Positions 44,727-53,143 of a DNA stretch of 64,000 nt are shown here, in pieces (position 1 is the first letter of the stretch; each line of letters opens with the position of its first letter). Source of the DNA: Alphaproteobacteria bacterium (GTDB lineage: Bacteria; Myxococcota_A; UBA796; GCA-2862545); contig JACKET010000022.1 of the NCBI GenBank assembly GCA_020632875.1, forward strand, positions 1-64,000, in the 5' to 3' direction. A program made the position numbers and the translations under genes. The notes beneath the pieces are model-generated. The model ran no database searches and had not been told where the DNA came from. It saw only the letters and a program-made list of their open reading frames with translations.

Positions 44727-45257
44727 CTACCGGGTCAGGCTCATCGAGCGCTGGAGCTTCACCTCGCCGCGGTGACCCTCGGCCTCGGGGAAGGGCACGC
44801 TCCACATGGCATCCTCCATGCACCCGACGAGCTCGGCCGGCAGCGGGAAGGGCGAGATCACCTCGATGTCGCCGACACGGCCGTCGTTCAGCACCAGGTT
44901 GATGGTGAGCGGGGCGTCGTCGACCTCGTTCGTCTCGCGCCAGGGCCGGAGGCACTGGTGGTACATCAGGCCGGTCGCTTCGTTCGAGGCCTCGGCGAAC
45001 CGCGCCATCACCTCGCGGTCGAGCGACGTGCGGGGCGGCGCCTCGTGCTCGGGCTCGGGCTCGGGCTCCGGCGCCTCGTCGGAGGTCGGTGCCGTGAAGT
45101 GGTAGACGCTGCGCCCGGCGGGCACCGGGGCCTGGACGCGCTTCGGAGCCGCCGGAGCGGGCGTCTCGGGCGCCGTGCCGGACCCGCTCGACGCCCAGAA
45201 CAGGCCCGCGGCGAGCAGGACGGCGAGGAGAGCCACGGCGGGCAGGGCGCGCTTCAT
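44727..45257 (-). CDS. TonB/AgmX-like C-terminal domain protein
   Basis: 176 residues. An N-terminal signal anchor (ALPAVALLAVLLAAGLFW), a Pro/Glu linker, and a C-terminal domain (CLRPWRETNEVDDAPLTIN, then NLVLNDGRVGDIEVISPFP, then CMEDAMWSVPFPEAEG) that matches the TonB-like/AgmX domain of Myxococcota: Cys pair and a conserved FPxPxG-like end. Such proteins link inner membrane to periplasm. ATG 45257. Converges with the kinase at 43292 (1-bp gap). Confidence 0.75.
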   Translation of the reverse strand: MKRALPAVALLAVLLAAGLFWASSGSGTAPETPAPAAPKRVQAPVPAGRSVYHFTAPTSDEAPEPEPEPEHEAPPRTSLDREVMARFAEASNEATGLMYHQCLRPWRETNEVDDAPLTINLVLNDGRVGDIEVISPFPLPAELVGCMEDAMWSVPFPEAEGHRGEVKLQRSMSLTR

Positions 45258-45280
45258 GCCCGCCGATATAGCATCCTGTG

Positions 45281-45781
45281 ATGGACCCCATCCGCCAGGC
45301 CGGCCCCGCGGACGCCCCGCGCATCGCGGCGCTGTTCGAGCGCGTGAAGGTCGCGATGCACGCGGCGGGGCTGACCCACTGGGACGCCGCGTACCCGGGG
45401 ATGCCCGAGATCGCGCGCGACGTGGCCGCCGGGACGGCCTTCGTGCTCGGCGACGAGCCGCTGCTCGCCGCGATGACTCTCGATCGGCACGCGCCCCCGG
45501 AGTACGCCGCCGTCGCGTGGCGCGCGCCGCTCGATGCGTCGCTCTACGTGCACCGGCTCGCCGTCGACCCCGCGCTGCGGCGGCAGGGCCTCGCCCGGCG
45601 CATGATGGCGTTCGCGGAGGCCCGTGCCCGCGGGCTCGGGCTGGCGGCCGTCAAGCTCGATGCCTACCGCGACAACCCCGGAGCGTCCGGCCTGTACCCC
45701 GCGCTCGGCTACACCCACACGGGCGAGGTGCGCTATCCGCCGCACCCCGCGCCGTTCCTGACCTTCGAGCTACTTCTGTGA
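45281..45781 (+). CDS. GNAT family N-acetyltransferase
   Basis: 166 residues, the family's normal size. The acetyl-CoA pyrophosphate loop reads RRQGLARRMM within LAVDPALRRQGLA, then a ARARGLGLAAVKLDAY strand and the LYPALGYTHTGEV end, all typical. Substrate unknown. ATG 45281; a GTG one codon upstream is equally possible. Its 3' end overlaps the convergent M15-like gene by 12 nt. Confidence 0.9.
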   Translation: MDPIRQAGPADAPRIAALFERVKVAMHAAGLTHWDAAYPGMPEIARDVAAGTAFVLGDEPLLAAMTLDRHAPPEYAAVAWRAPLDASLYVHRLAVDPALRRQGLARRMMAFAEARARGLGLAAVKLDAYRDNPGASGLYPALGYTHTGEVRYPPHPAPFLTFELLL

Positions 45782-46873
45782 GTCGTCCCAGTGCGGGTAG
45801 TCGGAGCGCAGCTTCGACAGCCCCCAGTGCGCTTCGATCCAGTCGATCATCCGCGGGGTGAGCGACAGGTCGCGCGACTCGTCGGGGTCGGTCAGCAGGA
45901 ACGAGCGGCAGGCCCCGTCGGGCGCGGTGAGCGTGACGCGCCGGGGCAGGGCGATGGCCACGAGGTCGACCGCGGTTCCCCCGTAGTGATTCGAGCTCTT
46001 CGCGCCGTTCTCGGTCGCGTAGACCACGTCGTACGTGTCGGCCATCTGGCGCGCCGCCTCGACCGTGGCCTCCCACCCGTCGGGGTGGCGCCAGGCGATG
46101 GGGATGTCGAGCCCCCACTTCGCGTTGCGGTCGTCGAGCTTCGCGACGAGCTGGTCGACCTCCGCCTTGCTCTTCGCCTTCGAGAGCACGAACGCCCCCC
46201 ACATCAGGTAGCCGCGCTCGCGGTAGCGGCTGGCGGACGCGAGGTACACCTCGGCCCCCGCCGACTCGAGCTCGGCCAGCAGGGACTCGATGCGGTCCGC
46301 GAAGTCGGCCTCGGGGCGCTCGCGACGCAGCATCGCCATCATCGCGGCGCGGTCTTCGGGGTTCCGGTAGCGCGCCGTCCAGTCCGGGCCGGGCGGAGCG
46401 CCGTCGGGCGCCGCGTTCTCGACGTCGGGCTGGGGCTTCGGGACGTCGACGGGCAGCGTGTCCTTCGCGCCGTACACGCGGGGCTTGTTCTTGAACACGT
46501 CGTCGGGGTGCAGCAGGATGCCGGCCCCCCTCGCGCGCCCGCTGTGCACGTGGAACCGCTCGCCGCGTCGGTCTTCGGCCGCCAGCACGTCGTCCAGGAA
46601 GTACAGGAAGTCGCCGAGATCGACGGGACGACCGAGCCCTTCGCGGACCTGGCGCACCAGCGGCTCGTCGCTCGGCACCCCGAACGGGGCGAGCCTCGCG
46701 CCGTCGACCGCGACGCCCGCGAGGTCGATCTCCCAATCACCCAGGAGCTCGGCCGCCTTTGCGAGCTTCTGGCGCTCGTCGCCCTCCTTCAGCACCTCCC
46801 ACTTCCGGTTCACGGCGAGAGGGACCCCCGAGGGGTCCGAGGCGAGGGCTGAGAGCACGGTCCAGAAGAGCAT
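45770..46873 (-). CDS. M15 peptidase-like secreted protein
   Basis: 367 residues from ATG 46873. A short signal (MLFWTVLSALASDPSG) suggests export. In the second half, SSNHYGGTAVD (about 287-297) matches the SxHxxGxAxD zinc motif of M15 DD-peptidases, and MIDWIEAHWGL (about 347-357) the C-terminal Glu/His pair. So it may trim D-Ala-D-Ala peptidoglycan stems or bind zinc. The N-terminal ~150 residues are not like the family. Not certain: the match rests on two motifs. Confidence 0.7.
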   Translation of the reverse strand: MLFWTVLSALASDPSGVPLAVNRKWEVLKEGDERQKLAKAAELLGDWEIDLAGVAVDGARLAPFGVPSDEPLVRQVREGLGRPVDLGDFLYFLDDVLAAEDRRGERFHVHSGRARGAGILLHPDDVFKNKPRVYGAKDTLPVDVPKPQPDVENAAPDGAPPGPDWTARYRNPEDRAAMMAMLRRERPEADFADRIESLLAELESAGAEVYLASASRYRERGYLMWGAFVLSKAKSKAEVDQLVAKLDDRNAKWGLDIPIAWRHPDGWEATVEAARQMADTYDVVYATENGAKSSNHYGGTAVDLVAIALPRRVTLTAPDGACRSFLLTDPDESRDLSLTPRMIDWIEAHWGLSKLRSDYPHWDDSQK

Positions 46874-46967
46874 GCCCTCAGGTACCACGAAGCCCCTGTG
46901 GATCGCCTCCACGCGCCCGCGCACCACCGATTCGGGGCCCCGCGATCGCGGAGTGAGCGCGGCGTAT

Positions 46968-47060
46968 ACATTTTGTTTTCGGCGTTTGACCTGAATAAGT
47001 AAAAAAAGTCCTGAAAACGCTGGGTTGACGGGCTTTCCACGGCCATTACATCGCGTATCC
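46968..47060 (+). promoter_or_regulatory. AT-rich leader and putative promoter of the HU gene
   Basis: Unusually AT-rich for this genome, with a run AAAAAAA at 47001-47007 and TTTTGTTTT nearby. A TTGACG at 47025-47030 could be a -35 element; a TACATC at 47047-47052 (16-bp gap) is a weak -10. The A/T tract just upstream could act as an UP element. This fits strong expression of a nucleoid protein, but the -10 is poor. Confidence 0.45.
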
Positions 47061-47141
47061 TCCGGCCCGACGGGCCCAGAGGGCTCTCAGGAACGAAGTT
47101 TCCCGTCACAGACGCCGCATGTCGGCTACCAGGAGCAATCC

Positions 47142-47435
47142 ATGAACAAGACCCAGATGGCAGAGAAGCTTGCGAAGAAGTGCGAACTGACCAAGGCGAA
47201 GGCCATCAAGGTTCTCGACGCCATCTTCGACACGAAGCCCGGCTCGGGCATCATCGCTGTCGAGCTCGACGCTGGCCGCGTCGTCCGCATCGCCGGCTTC
47301 GGGACCTTCGACACCCACCGGAGCAAGGCTCGCATGGGCCGCAACCCCGGCACGGGCGCCCCGATCAAGATCCCGGCGAAGACGCACGCGCGCTTCCGTC
47401 CGGCGAAGGGCCTCAAGGAGCGCGTGGGCAAGTAA
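47142..47435 (+). CDS. HU-family nucleoid-associated DNA-binding protein
   Basis: 97 residues. AGGAG at 47131-47135 is 6 nt before ATG 47142. The bacterial histone-like signature is visible: AEKLAKKCELTKAKAIKVL (helices), then VRIAGFGTFD and RNPGTGAPIKIPAKTHARFR, the beta-arm that holds the Pro. It bends DNA and structures the nucleoid. It is alone between an AT-rich leader and a terminator hairpin, so it is a monocistronic unit. Confidence 0.96.
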   Translation: MNKTQMAEKLAKKCELTKAKAIKVLDAIFDTKPGSGIIAVELDAGRVVRIAGFGTFDTHRSKARMGRNPGTGAPIKIPAKTHARFRPAKGLKERVGK

Positions 47436-47458
47436 GCCCTCCGCTTCTCTCGAAGGCA

Positions 47459-47485
47459 GACACCCGGCCCCAGTGGCCGGGTGTC
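47459..47485 (+). terminator. Hairpin terminator of the HU gene
   Basis: Inverted repeat GACACCCGGCC / GGCCGGGTGTC with loop CCAGT gives an 11-bp stem, 24 bp after the HU stop. It is followed by CTGTTTCT, a weak T-rich tail, so an intrinsic terminator is likely. It is in a convergent intergenic space and could serve the kinase gene as well. Confidence 0.85.
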
Positions 47486-47505
47486 CTGTTTCTGGGGATC
47501 GACGC

Positions 47506-47519
47506 GTGGACCGTGGACC
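47506..47519. repeat. Two copies of the heptamer in inverse orientation
   Basis: GTGGACC twice, the reverse complement of the TCCACGG-type unit (GGTCCAC phase). It lies between the HU terminator and the stop of the convergent kinase gene at 47521. Confidence 0.8.
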
Positions 47520-47520
47520 G

Positions 47521-50500
47521 TCAGAGCCGCGCGATGATGCCGCGGAGCTCGGCGGCCTCGGCATCCTTGCCGAGCTTCACCCAGTGGTCGAGCGCGAGCT
47601 GCCAGGCCCGTAGCGCTCGCTGACGGTGGCCCGCGGCGCGTGCGAGCTCGCCGGCCGCGTGGGCGGCCCGGGCGCTGTCGATCTCGCCCATGGGCAGCTC
47701 GAACTGCACGCGCTCCGCCTGGGTCGCGTGGTCGTCGAAGGCCGTCCAGCTGCCGCTTCCGGCCGCGGCGTGCAGCCGGAACGTGAGGACGGCCGCGAGC
47801 AGGGGAGGGTGCTCGAGCTGGCGCGTGTGGAACAGCGCTTCGGCGAGCTCGTTGTCGGCCGCCTCGAACTCGCCGCGCGCGATGTGGACGAGCGCCAGGT
47901 TGCACTTCAGGATGGGCGCCTTGGCGTCGCCGATGGTCTCGGCGAGGGCGATGCCCTGGGTGAGGTCCTGCGCCGCGGAGTCGAGGTCGCCGCGGGCCCG
48001 CGCGGCTTCGGCGCGGAAGTTCCAGCACCGCATCTGCGTCGACAGGTCGCCGAGCTCGCGGGCGAGGTCGAGCGCGCGCGTGGCGTGCTCGCCGCACCGG
48101 GCGAGGTCTTCGGCGTCGAAGGCAGCTTCGGCCTGGAACATCTCGGACAGCACGCGGCTGCGGAGGTCGGTGGACGATGCGAGCGCGCCGACGGCGAGCC
48201 CCTCGAGCTGGGCCGCACGCGTGCGCTGCAGGCGCATCGTCGCGATGCGGGAGAGGCCGAACAGCGCCTCGGCACGGACGGTGGGGTCTTCGACCTCGCG
48301 GGACGCCTCGAGCCAGCGCTCCGCCTCGGTGAGCTCGCCCGTGTCCATCGCGATGCGACCGAGCCGGAACGCAGCGAGGCGCCCGGCCTCGACCCACCCG
48401 TGGCGCTCGGCCCGATCGACGAGATCGAGCGCCACGGCACGGGCGTCGGACGCGAGCCCGAGCAGGTGGAGGGTCGCGGCCTTCTCGACCAGCAGCTCGG
48501 ACCACTGCACGTGATCGGGCCGCAGGCGCGTGCCCATCGCGATCTCGAGGGTGCGGACCAGGAACAGCGCGCTGCGGGCCCCCACGGTGAGCCGCCGGTG
48601 CCGGATACCCCGCAGCAGCGGGCCGATCGCCCGGTCGACCTCGAACGCCTCGAGCAGGTGCCGCCCGAGCCGCTCGGCGTTCTCGTCGTGCAGGTCGTGC
48701 TCGAGCATGCGGGCAGCGGCCCGGTTGTGCTCGCGCCAGCGCCCGGCCGCGCGGGCCCCGGCGCGCAGGGTCTCCTGGAGCAGGCCGTGCCCGAACAGCC
48801 AGCCCCGGTCGGTCTCTTCGGCGAGGCGATTCGCGAACAGGCGCTCGACGAGCTGGCGGCGGATGCGCGCGAGCTTCGGGTTCTCGGACGGCAGGCCCTT
48901 CGCGGTCTTCCGGCCGGACGGGTCGTCGCAGATGCGCTGCCACTCGGCGTCGTCGACGTCGTGGCCGAGCACCGCGGCGCGCTCGAGCATCCACTGCGCC
49001 TGGCTCGGCAGGCCGTCGAGCACGCGGGCGACGCGCTCGGCCCACACGGCGGTGAGGTCTTCGGGGATGTGCAGCGACTGGCCGGCAGCGAGCTCGAAGC
49101 CGTGCTCTCCAGGGACGAGCACACCCCGCTGCACCCAATCGCCGATGAGCTGCACGGCGAACAGCGGGTTCCCGCCCGACCGCTCTTCGACCGCGGCGCC
49201 GAGCGACGGCTCGAGACCCAGCAGCTCCTGCACGAGGCGGGCGCGATCCCGCCGTCCCAGCGGCCGCAGGTGCATGGTGAGCGTGTCGGGGTGGTCGCCG
49301 ATGGCCTGGAGGTGCTGGCTCTCCTGCTCGGCGACGGCGAGGGCCTCGTCGCGCACCGTGAGCACGAGGAGGATCGGGGTCGGGCGCACGGCCTGGGCGT
49401 CGAGCACGGACTGCGCGAACAGCAGGCCGTCGAGCCCCCACTGAACGTCGTCGAGCCAGATGACGACGGGCCGCTCGCGACCCACCTCGTCGACCGTCAT
49501 GCGGAGCATCGCGTGGCGGCTCGACGCATCGACCGCGGCGCGCCCGAGCGGCGTGACGAGCGTGCGGAGCGTCTCGACGACGTCGGGCCGCTGGGTGCCC
49601 CAGAACGCCGCCCAGCCCTCGAGGATCTCGTCGAACCCCTCGGTGGCCGAGAGCCGCAGGTGCCGCGCGAGCATCCGTCGCAGCGGCTCTTCGGGCGCAT
49701 CGGCCTCGGAGAACCGCGCCCGGAGCACGACCGCGCTGCCGACCTCGTGCGCGCGCTCGCAGAGCCAGTCGGCGAGCCGGGACTTCCCGGTGCCCGCGGA
49801 GCCCCGGATGATCGCGACCTGCGCCTGGCGCCGGCCGTGCACGCTCGCGAGCATCCGCCACAGCGCGTCGCGCTCGCGCTCGCGGCCGACCATCGGGATG
49901 GTGCGCACGCCGTAGAGCCCGAGGCCCGCGCCGAGGAGCTGGATCGACCGGCGAGACGGGCCCGGACGCCGCCAGTCGGGCGGGACCCCCGGCCGGACCG
50001 CCGCCATGTGGTCGCGGTCGACGGTGCCCGTGATCTCGCCCGGAATCGCCGCGAGGGACATCACCGTGACCTGCGCTTCGACGAACCGCGTGTCGGTCGG
50101 CACGAGGGTCGGGGCGGACGACTCGGTCTCGGGCTCGAGCGCGGCCTCGAACGCCGCGTCCATCACCATCCCGGACACGGGCGGCAGGGTGCGCGCGGGC
50201 ACCGCGAGCTCTTCGCGCGGGCCGAGCGCCAGCAGCGCCTTGGCCGCGTCGGCCGCCCGGCGGAACCGGAGCTCGGGCGCCTTCACCGTGAGCGTGTCGA
50301 CCCACTGCTGGAAGCCGTCTGGAACGGCCGCGTCGGGCGTGATGCGCGGGAGCCGCTGGTGGAGCTGGGCCGCCAGCAGGTCGACGCCGGTGCGCCCCGC
50401 GAACGGAACCTTCTGGCAGGCGAGGCGGTAGGCGAGGCAGCCGAGCGCGTAGAGGTCGGTGTGCGGCCCCTGTGCCCAGATCGCGCCGCGGATCTGCTCG

Positions 50501-51069
50501 GGGGCCATGTAGTGCAGGGTGCCGACGACCTCGTCGGTGTGCGACGGGCCCGTCGCGTCGGCGTGGGCGATGCCGAAGTCGGTGAGCTTCAGGCCCGGGC
50601 GCAGGTCGCGGGTACCGCTCACGAGCACGTTGCCGGGCTTGAGATCGCGGTGGATCACGCCGTGGGCGTGGGCGTGGGCCAGCGCATCGAGCAGGTTGAG
50701 CAGGATCGACCGCAGCTCGGGCCACGCCAGCGGACGGCGCAGGCTCGCCAGTGTGCCGTTGCCCGCGTACTCCATCGCGAGGTACGGCGATCCCGCGACG
50801 AGGCGCCCGCCGGAGGCCGTCGCCGCGGCCGCGGAGACCTCGCCATAGTCGAAGACCCACACGATCCCGGGGTGGTCGAGGCGGGCCACGGCGCGGACCT
50901 CGTTCCGGAACCGGTCGTGGTTCTCGGTCTGCTGGAAGACCTTCGCGGTCATGACCTTCACGGCGACCGGCACGTCCTGCTCGGTGTGGTACCCACGCCA
51001 CACCTCTCCCATGCCGCCCTTCCCGACGGGCCGCTGGAGCGCGAATGGACCGAGCTCGATCGTCGGCAT
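47521..51069 (-). CDS. Ser/Thr protein kinase fused to AAA/STAND-type ATPase and helical repeats
   Basis: 1182 residues. Kinase domain at 1-275 with all catalytic motifs: VGKGGMGEV (15-23), K38 in VAVKVM, HRDLKPGN (140-147), DFG (164-166), APEQ. Then a linker and an ATPase region with Walker A GSAGTGKS (about 418-425), and a Walker B-like VVIWLDDVQW (near 536). The C-terminal ~500 residues are helical, TPR-like. This architecture matches PknK-like or kinase/ATPase fusion sensors. The start ATG lies 1 bp after the stop of the gene at 51071, so it is coupled to it. Probably the last gene of the cytochrome block. Confidence 0.93.
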   Translation of the reverse strand: MPTIELGPFALQRPVGKGGMGEVWRGYHTEQDVPVAVKVMTAKVFQQTENHDRFRNEVRAVARLDHPGIVWVFDYGEVSAAAATASGGRLVAGSPYLAMEYAGNGTLASLRRPLAWPELRSILLNLLDALAHAHAHGVIHRDLKPGNVLVSGTRDLRPGLKLTDFGIAHADATGPSHTDEVVGTLHYMAPEQIRGAIWAQGPHTDLYALGCLAYRLACQKVPFAGRTGVDLLAAQLHQRLPRITPDAAVPDGFQQWVDTLTVKAPELRFRRAADAAKALLALGPREELAVPARTLPPVSGMVMDAAFEAALEPETESSAPTLVPTDTRFVEAQVTVMSLAAIPGEITGTVDRDHMAAVRPGVPPDWRRPGPSRRSIQLLGAGLGLYGVRTIPMVGRERERDALWRMLASVHGRRQAQVAIIRGSAGTGKSRLADWLCERAHEVGSAVVLRARFSEADAPEEPLRRMLARHLRLSATEGFDEILEGWAAFWGTQRPDVVETLRTLVTPLGRAAVDASSRHAMLRMTVDEVGRERPVVIWLDDVQWGLDGLLFAQSVLDAQAVRPTPILLVLTVRDEALAVAEQESQHLQAIGDHPDTLTMHLRPLGRRDRARLVQELLGLEPSLGAAVEERSGGNPLFAVQLIGDWVQRGVLVPGEHGFELAAGQSLHIPEDLTAVWAERVARVLDGLPSQAQWMLERAAVLGHDVDDAEWQRICDDPSGRKTAKGLPSENPKLARIRRQLVERLFANRLAEETDRGWLFGHGLLQETLRAGARAAGRWREHNRAAARMLEHDLHDENAERLGRHLLEAFEVDRAIGPLLRGIRHRRLTVGARSALFLVRTLEIAMGTRLRPDHVQWSELLVEKAATLHLLGLASDARAVALDLVDRAERHGWVEAGRLAAFRLGRIAMDTGELTEAERWLEASREVEDPTVRAEALFGLSRIATMRLQRTRAAQLEGLAVGALASSTDLRSRVLSEMFQAEAAFDAEDLARCGEHATRALDLARELGDLSTQMRCWNFRAEAARARGDLDSAAQDLTQGIALAETIGDAKAPILKCNLALVHIARGEFEAADNELAEALFHTRQLEHPPLLAAVLTFRLHAAAGSGSWTAFDDHATQAERVQFELPMGEIDSARAAHAAGELARAAGHRQRALRAWQLALDHWVKLGKDAEAAELRGIIARL

Positions 51070-51070
51070 C

Positions 51071-51397
51071 CTAGAGGGGGACCCGCAGCCCCGCGACGCG
51101 CTGTTCGAGGTCGGAGAGCCGCATCCGGAACGCGTCGGACTGCGACGGGTGACCGGGCCGACCCTCGCGATCGAGCTCGTCGAGGTCGGCCTGGATCAGG
51201 TCGAGCTCGCGCTGGATGTCGGCGGTGGTGGTGTCGATGGAGTGCTCGGGCACGCCGCGGAGCTTGTCGTCGAGAGCGCGCCGCACGGTGGAGACGCGCT
51301 CGTGGAGGTCTTCGGGCGCGTCCTCCTCCATCCGGCTGCGGCTCGGGCGGTCGAGGCGGACGGCATCGATGTCGAAGTCGCTGGGGTCGAAGGGCAT
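51071..51397 (-). CDS. Small coiled-coil protein
   Basis: 108 residues from ATG 51397 with GGAG 6 nt upstream. Highly charged, no signal peptide, with heptad-like helices (DIQRELDLIQADLDELDRE). Coupled to the kinase by a 1-nt gap, and 43 bp after the stop of the barrel-like protein gene. A cytoplasmic adaptor or regulator of the kinase is the simplest idea, not shown by the sequence. Confidence 0.62.
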   Translation of the reverse strand: MPFDPSDFDIDAVRLDRPSRSRMEEDAPEDLHERVSTVRRALDDKLRGVPEHSIDTTTADIQRELDLIQADLDELDREGRPGHPSQSDAFRMRLSDLEQRVAGLRVPL

Positions 51398-51440
51398 CGC
51401 GGGCTCCGGTCCGGGTCCGCCATCGTATCAACCTCCGGCG

Positions 51441-52490
51441 TCAGCGGAGGCGCCAGCGAACGCCGCCCCACCCGTACACGTCCACGAAGCCCGTGCCGCC
51501 GGTCAGCTCGGCGGCGAGGATGCCGACGGTGCCGACCAGCGCCCAGTGATCGCCGAGCGCCCGCTCCGCGCCGAGGTGCGCGTGCCCCGTGCGGACGAGG
51601 CCCGTCGCACCGCTGCCGTCGCGGAGCCGCCCCAGGGCGCCCGCCCGCACCGTCCAGCCGCCGGAGACCATCGCACCTTCGACGTCCAGCCGGTGCTGCA
51701 CGAAACCGCCGCCGGACACGGCGTCCACGTCTTCGGCGTAGTCGCCGAGCGGCCCGATCACCGGGCGGACCGTGTCGTCCTCGATCTCGCCGGCGAACGC
51801 GAGGATCGGGCGGTAGCGGACCTCGACGTCGAAGCCCCCGCGGTTCAGCCCGACGCTCGCGAGCCCACGGGCCTGCGTGCCGAGGTGCTCGGCCTCGAGC
51901 GCCTCGCCGGCCTCGCGGACGCCCTGGTTCACCTGGAACGACGCACCCACGGCCGCGCGGACGCCGTCGGCGTCGAGGCGCCACGTGGCGCCGGTGTCCA
52001 GCGCCCGGAAGCTCCACGCCGGCTCGGTGTAGAAGTGCCGGTCGACGAACGTGGACGCGAGCTCGACGGTGTGGGCCCCGCCGGTCGCGGAGACCCGCGC
52101 GAGCGCCTCGATCCGGCCGCTGCTCGCGCTCGACCGCAGCGGGACGAGGTCGGCGCGGTACCGCCCCGCGAGGTCGAAGCGGGTGCGCTCGCCCTTCGAC
52201 CAGCCGACGGCGGGGCCGAGCACGACGCGGTCCGCTTCGCTCTCCGGCACGAGCAGCCATGCGGTGCCGTCGAGGCTGGCCCAGACGCCGCTGTCGTGCC
52301 GGAGGGTGACGGAGCCCTCGAGCCCCGCGAGGGCGGAGGGCTCGAGCTCCGAGGCCGGCGTCTCGCCCGGCTCGGTGGGTGCGCCGGCCGGTGCGACCTG
52401 GAGCGTGCTCTCGGGCGCGCTGCGCCCGCCGAGGAGCAGGCCCACCTGGGCTTCGGGAGGGGCCGCGAGGGCACCGGTCAGCCAGATCAT
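51441..52490 (-). CDS. Putative outer-membrane beta-barrel protein
   Basis: 349 residues from ATG 52490, overlapping the preceding stop by 4 nt. A short signal (MIWLTGALAA) then alternating amphipathic stretches (LASVGLNRGGFDVEVRYRP, then FVQHRLDVEGAMVSGGW, VRAGALGRLRDG) with aromatic belts, typical of outer-membrane barrels of 12-16 strands. The last residue is Arg, not the usual Phe, so the call is tentative. It could be the porin partner of the cytochromes. Confidence 0.6.
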   Translation of the reverse strand: MIWLTGALAAPPEAQVGLLLGGRSAPESTLQVAPAGAPTEPGETPASELEPSALAGLEGSVTLRHDSGVWASLDGTAWLLVPESEADRVVLGPAVGWSKGERTRFDLAGRYRADLVPLRSSASSGRIEALARVSATGGAHTVELASTFVDRHFYTEPAWSFRALDTGATWRLDADGVRAAVGASFQVNQGVREAGEALEAEHLGTQARGLASVGLNRGGFDVEVRYRPILAFAGEIEDDTVRPVIGPLGDYAEDVDAVSGGGFVQHRLDVEGAMVSGGWTVRAGALGRLRDGSGATGLVRTGHAHLGAERALGDHWALVGTVGILAAELTGGTGFVDVYGWGGVRWRLR

Positions 52491-53143
52491 CGCTCGTCCT
52501 CGGTGGCTCGCTCGGAGACGGACCGCGCCCGCGCGGCGAGCGCCCGGGCCTCGTCGGCGCGTGCCGCGAGCCCGTCGCGCTCCGCGCGGAGCCGCTGGAC
52601 CTCGACCGCGCGATCGACGCCGCCGGTCTGGCCGGGCGCACTGTGCTCGATGGCCGCGAGGCGCGCTTCGACCCCGCGCTGCTCCTGGGTGGCGACCCAG
52701 GCGTCCCAGGTCGCGATCAGCGCGAGCCCGTCGGCCTGATCGGCGAGGTCGCGCAGCAGGGACGACCGCAGCGCACCGGGCCCCAGGGCGAGCGACGTCT
52801 CGAGCCCCTCCTCGAGGACCGGGAGGCGCTCGGCAGGCTCGCCGAGGGCCGCAGCCACGGCCGCGCGGGGCTCCTCGCCTCGCTTCCCGGTCGCGAGGGC
52901 CTCGGTGAGCGCCGCCAGAGCCGCGAGCGGCCCGTCGGGCGGCGCCTGCCCGGCCTCTGCGGCGGCCAGGGCCTCTGCGGCGGCCCGGTACACCTTCATG
53001 CGTTCGGCGATCTCGGCGCGCCGGGCCCCCTCGCTGCGTGCGCGCGCGACGTCGGCAGCGGCGTGCTCCGCGGCATCGCGCAGCCCGTCGAGGTCCGAGC
53101 CTCCCGCGGCGTACGAGAGGACCACCAGCAGGAGCCCGTTCAC
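52487..53143 (-). CDS. Exported coiled-coil protein
   Basis: 218 residues, GTG 53143 in a GTGA overlap with the response regulator stop. Short signal (MNGLLLVVLSYAAG), then Ala/Glu/Arg-rich helices, including LRAERDGLAARADEARALAA, a probable long coiled coil. It could be a periplasmic spacer, between the inner membrane sensor and outer membrane. No family recognised. Confidence 0.6.
   Translation of the reverse strand: MNGLLLVVLSYAAGGSDLDGLRDAAEHAAADVARARSEGARRAEIAERMKVYRAAAEALAAAEAGQAPPDGPLAALAALTEALATGKRGEEPRAAVAAALGEPAERLPVLEEGLETSLALGPGALRSSLLRDLADQADGLALIATWDAWVATQEQRGVEARLAAIEHSAPGQTGGVDRAVEVQRLRAERDGLAARADEARALAARARSVSERATEDER

Noticed and set aside
47626..51549. A very long open frame (over 1300 codons) antisense to the kinase/ATPase gene
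   Set aside because: It is a GC-rich shadow: low-complexity Arg/Ala/Gly-type product and no ribosome site, while the minus-strand protein has a clear kinase domain.
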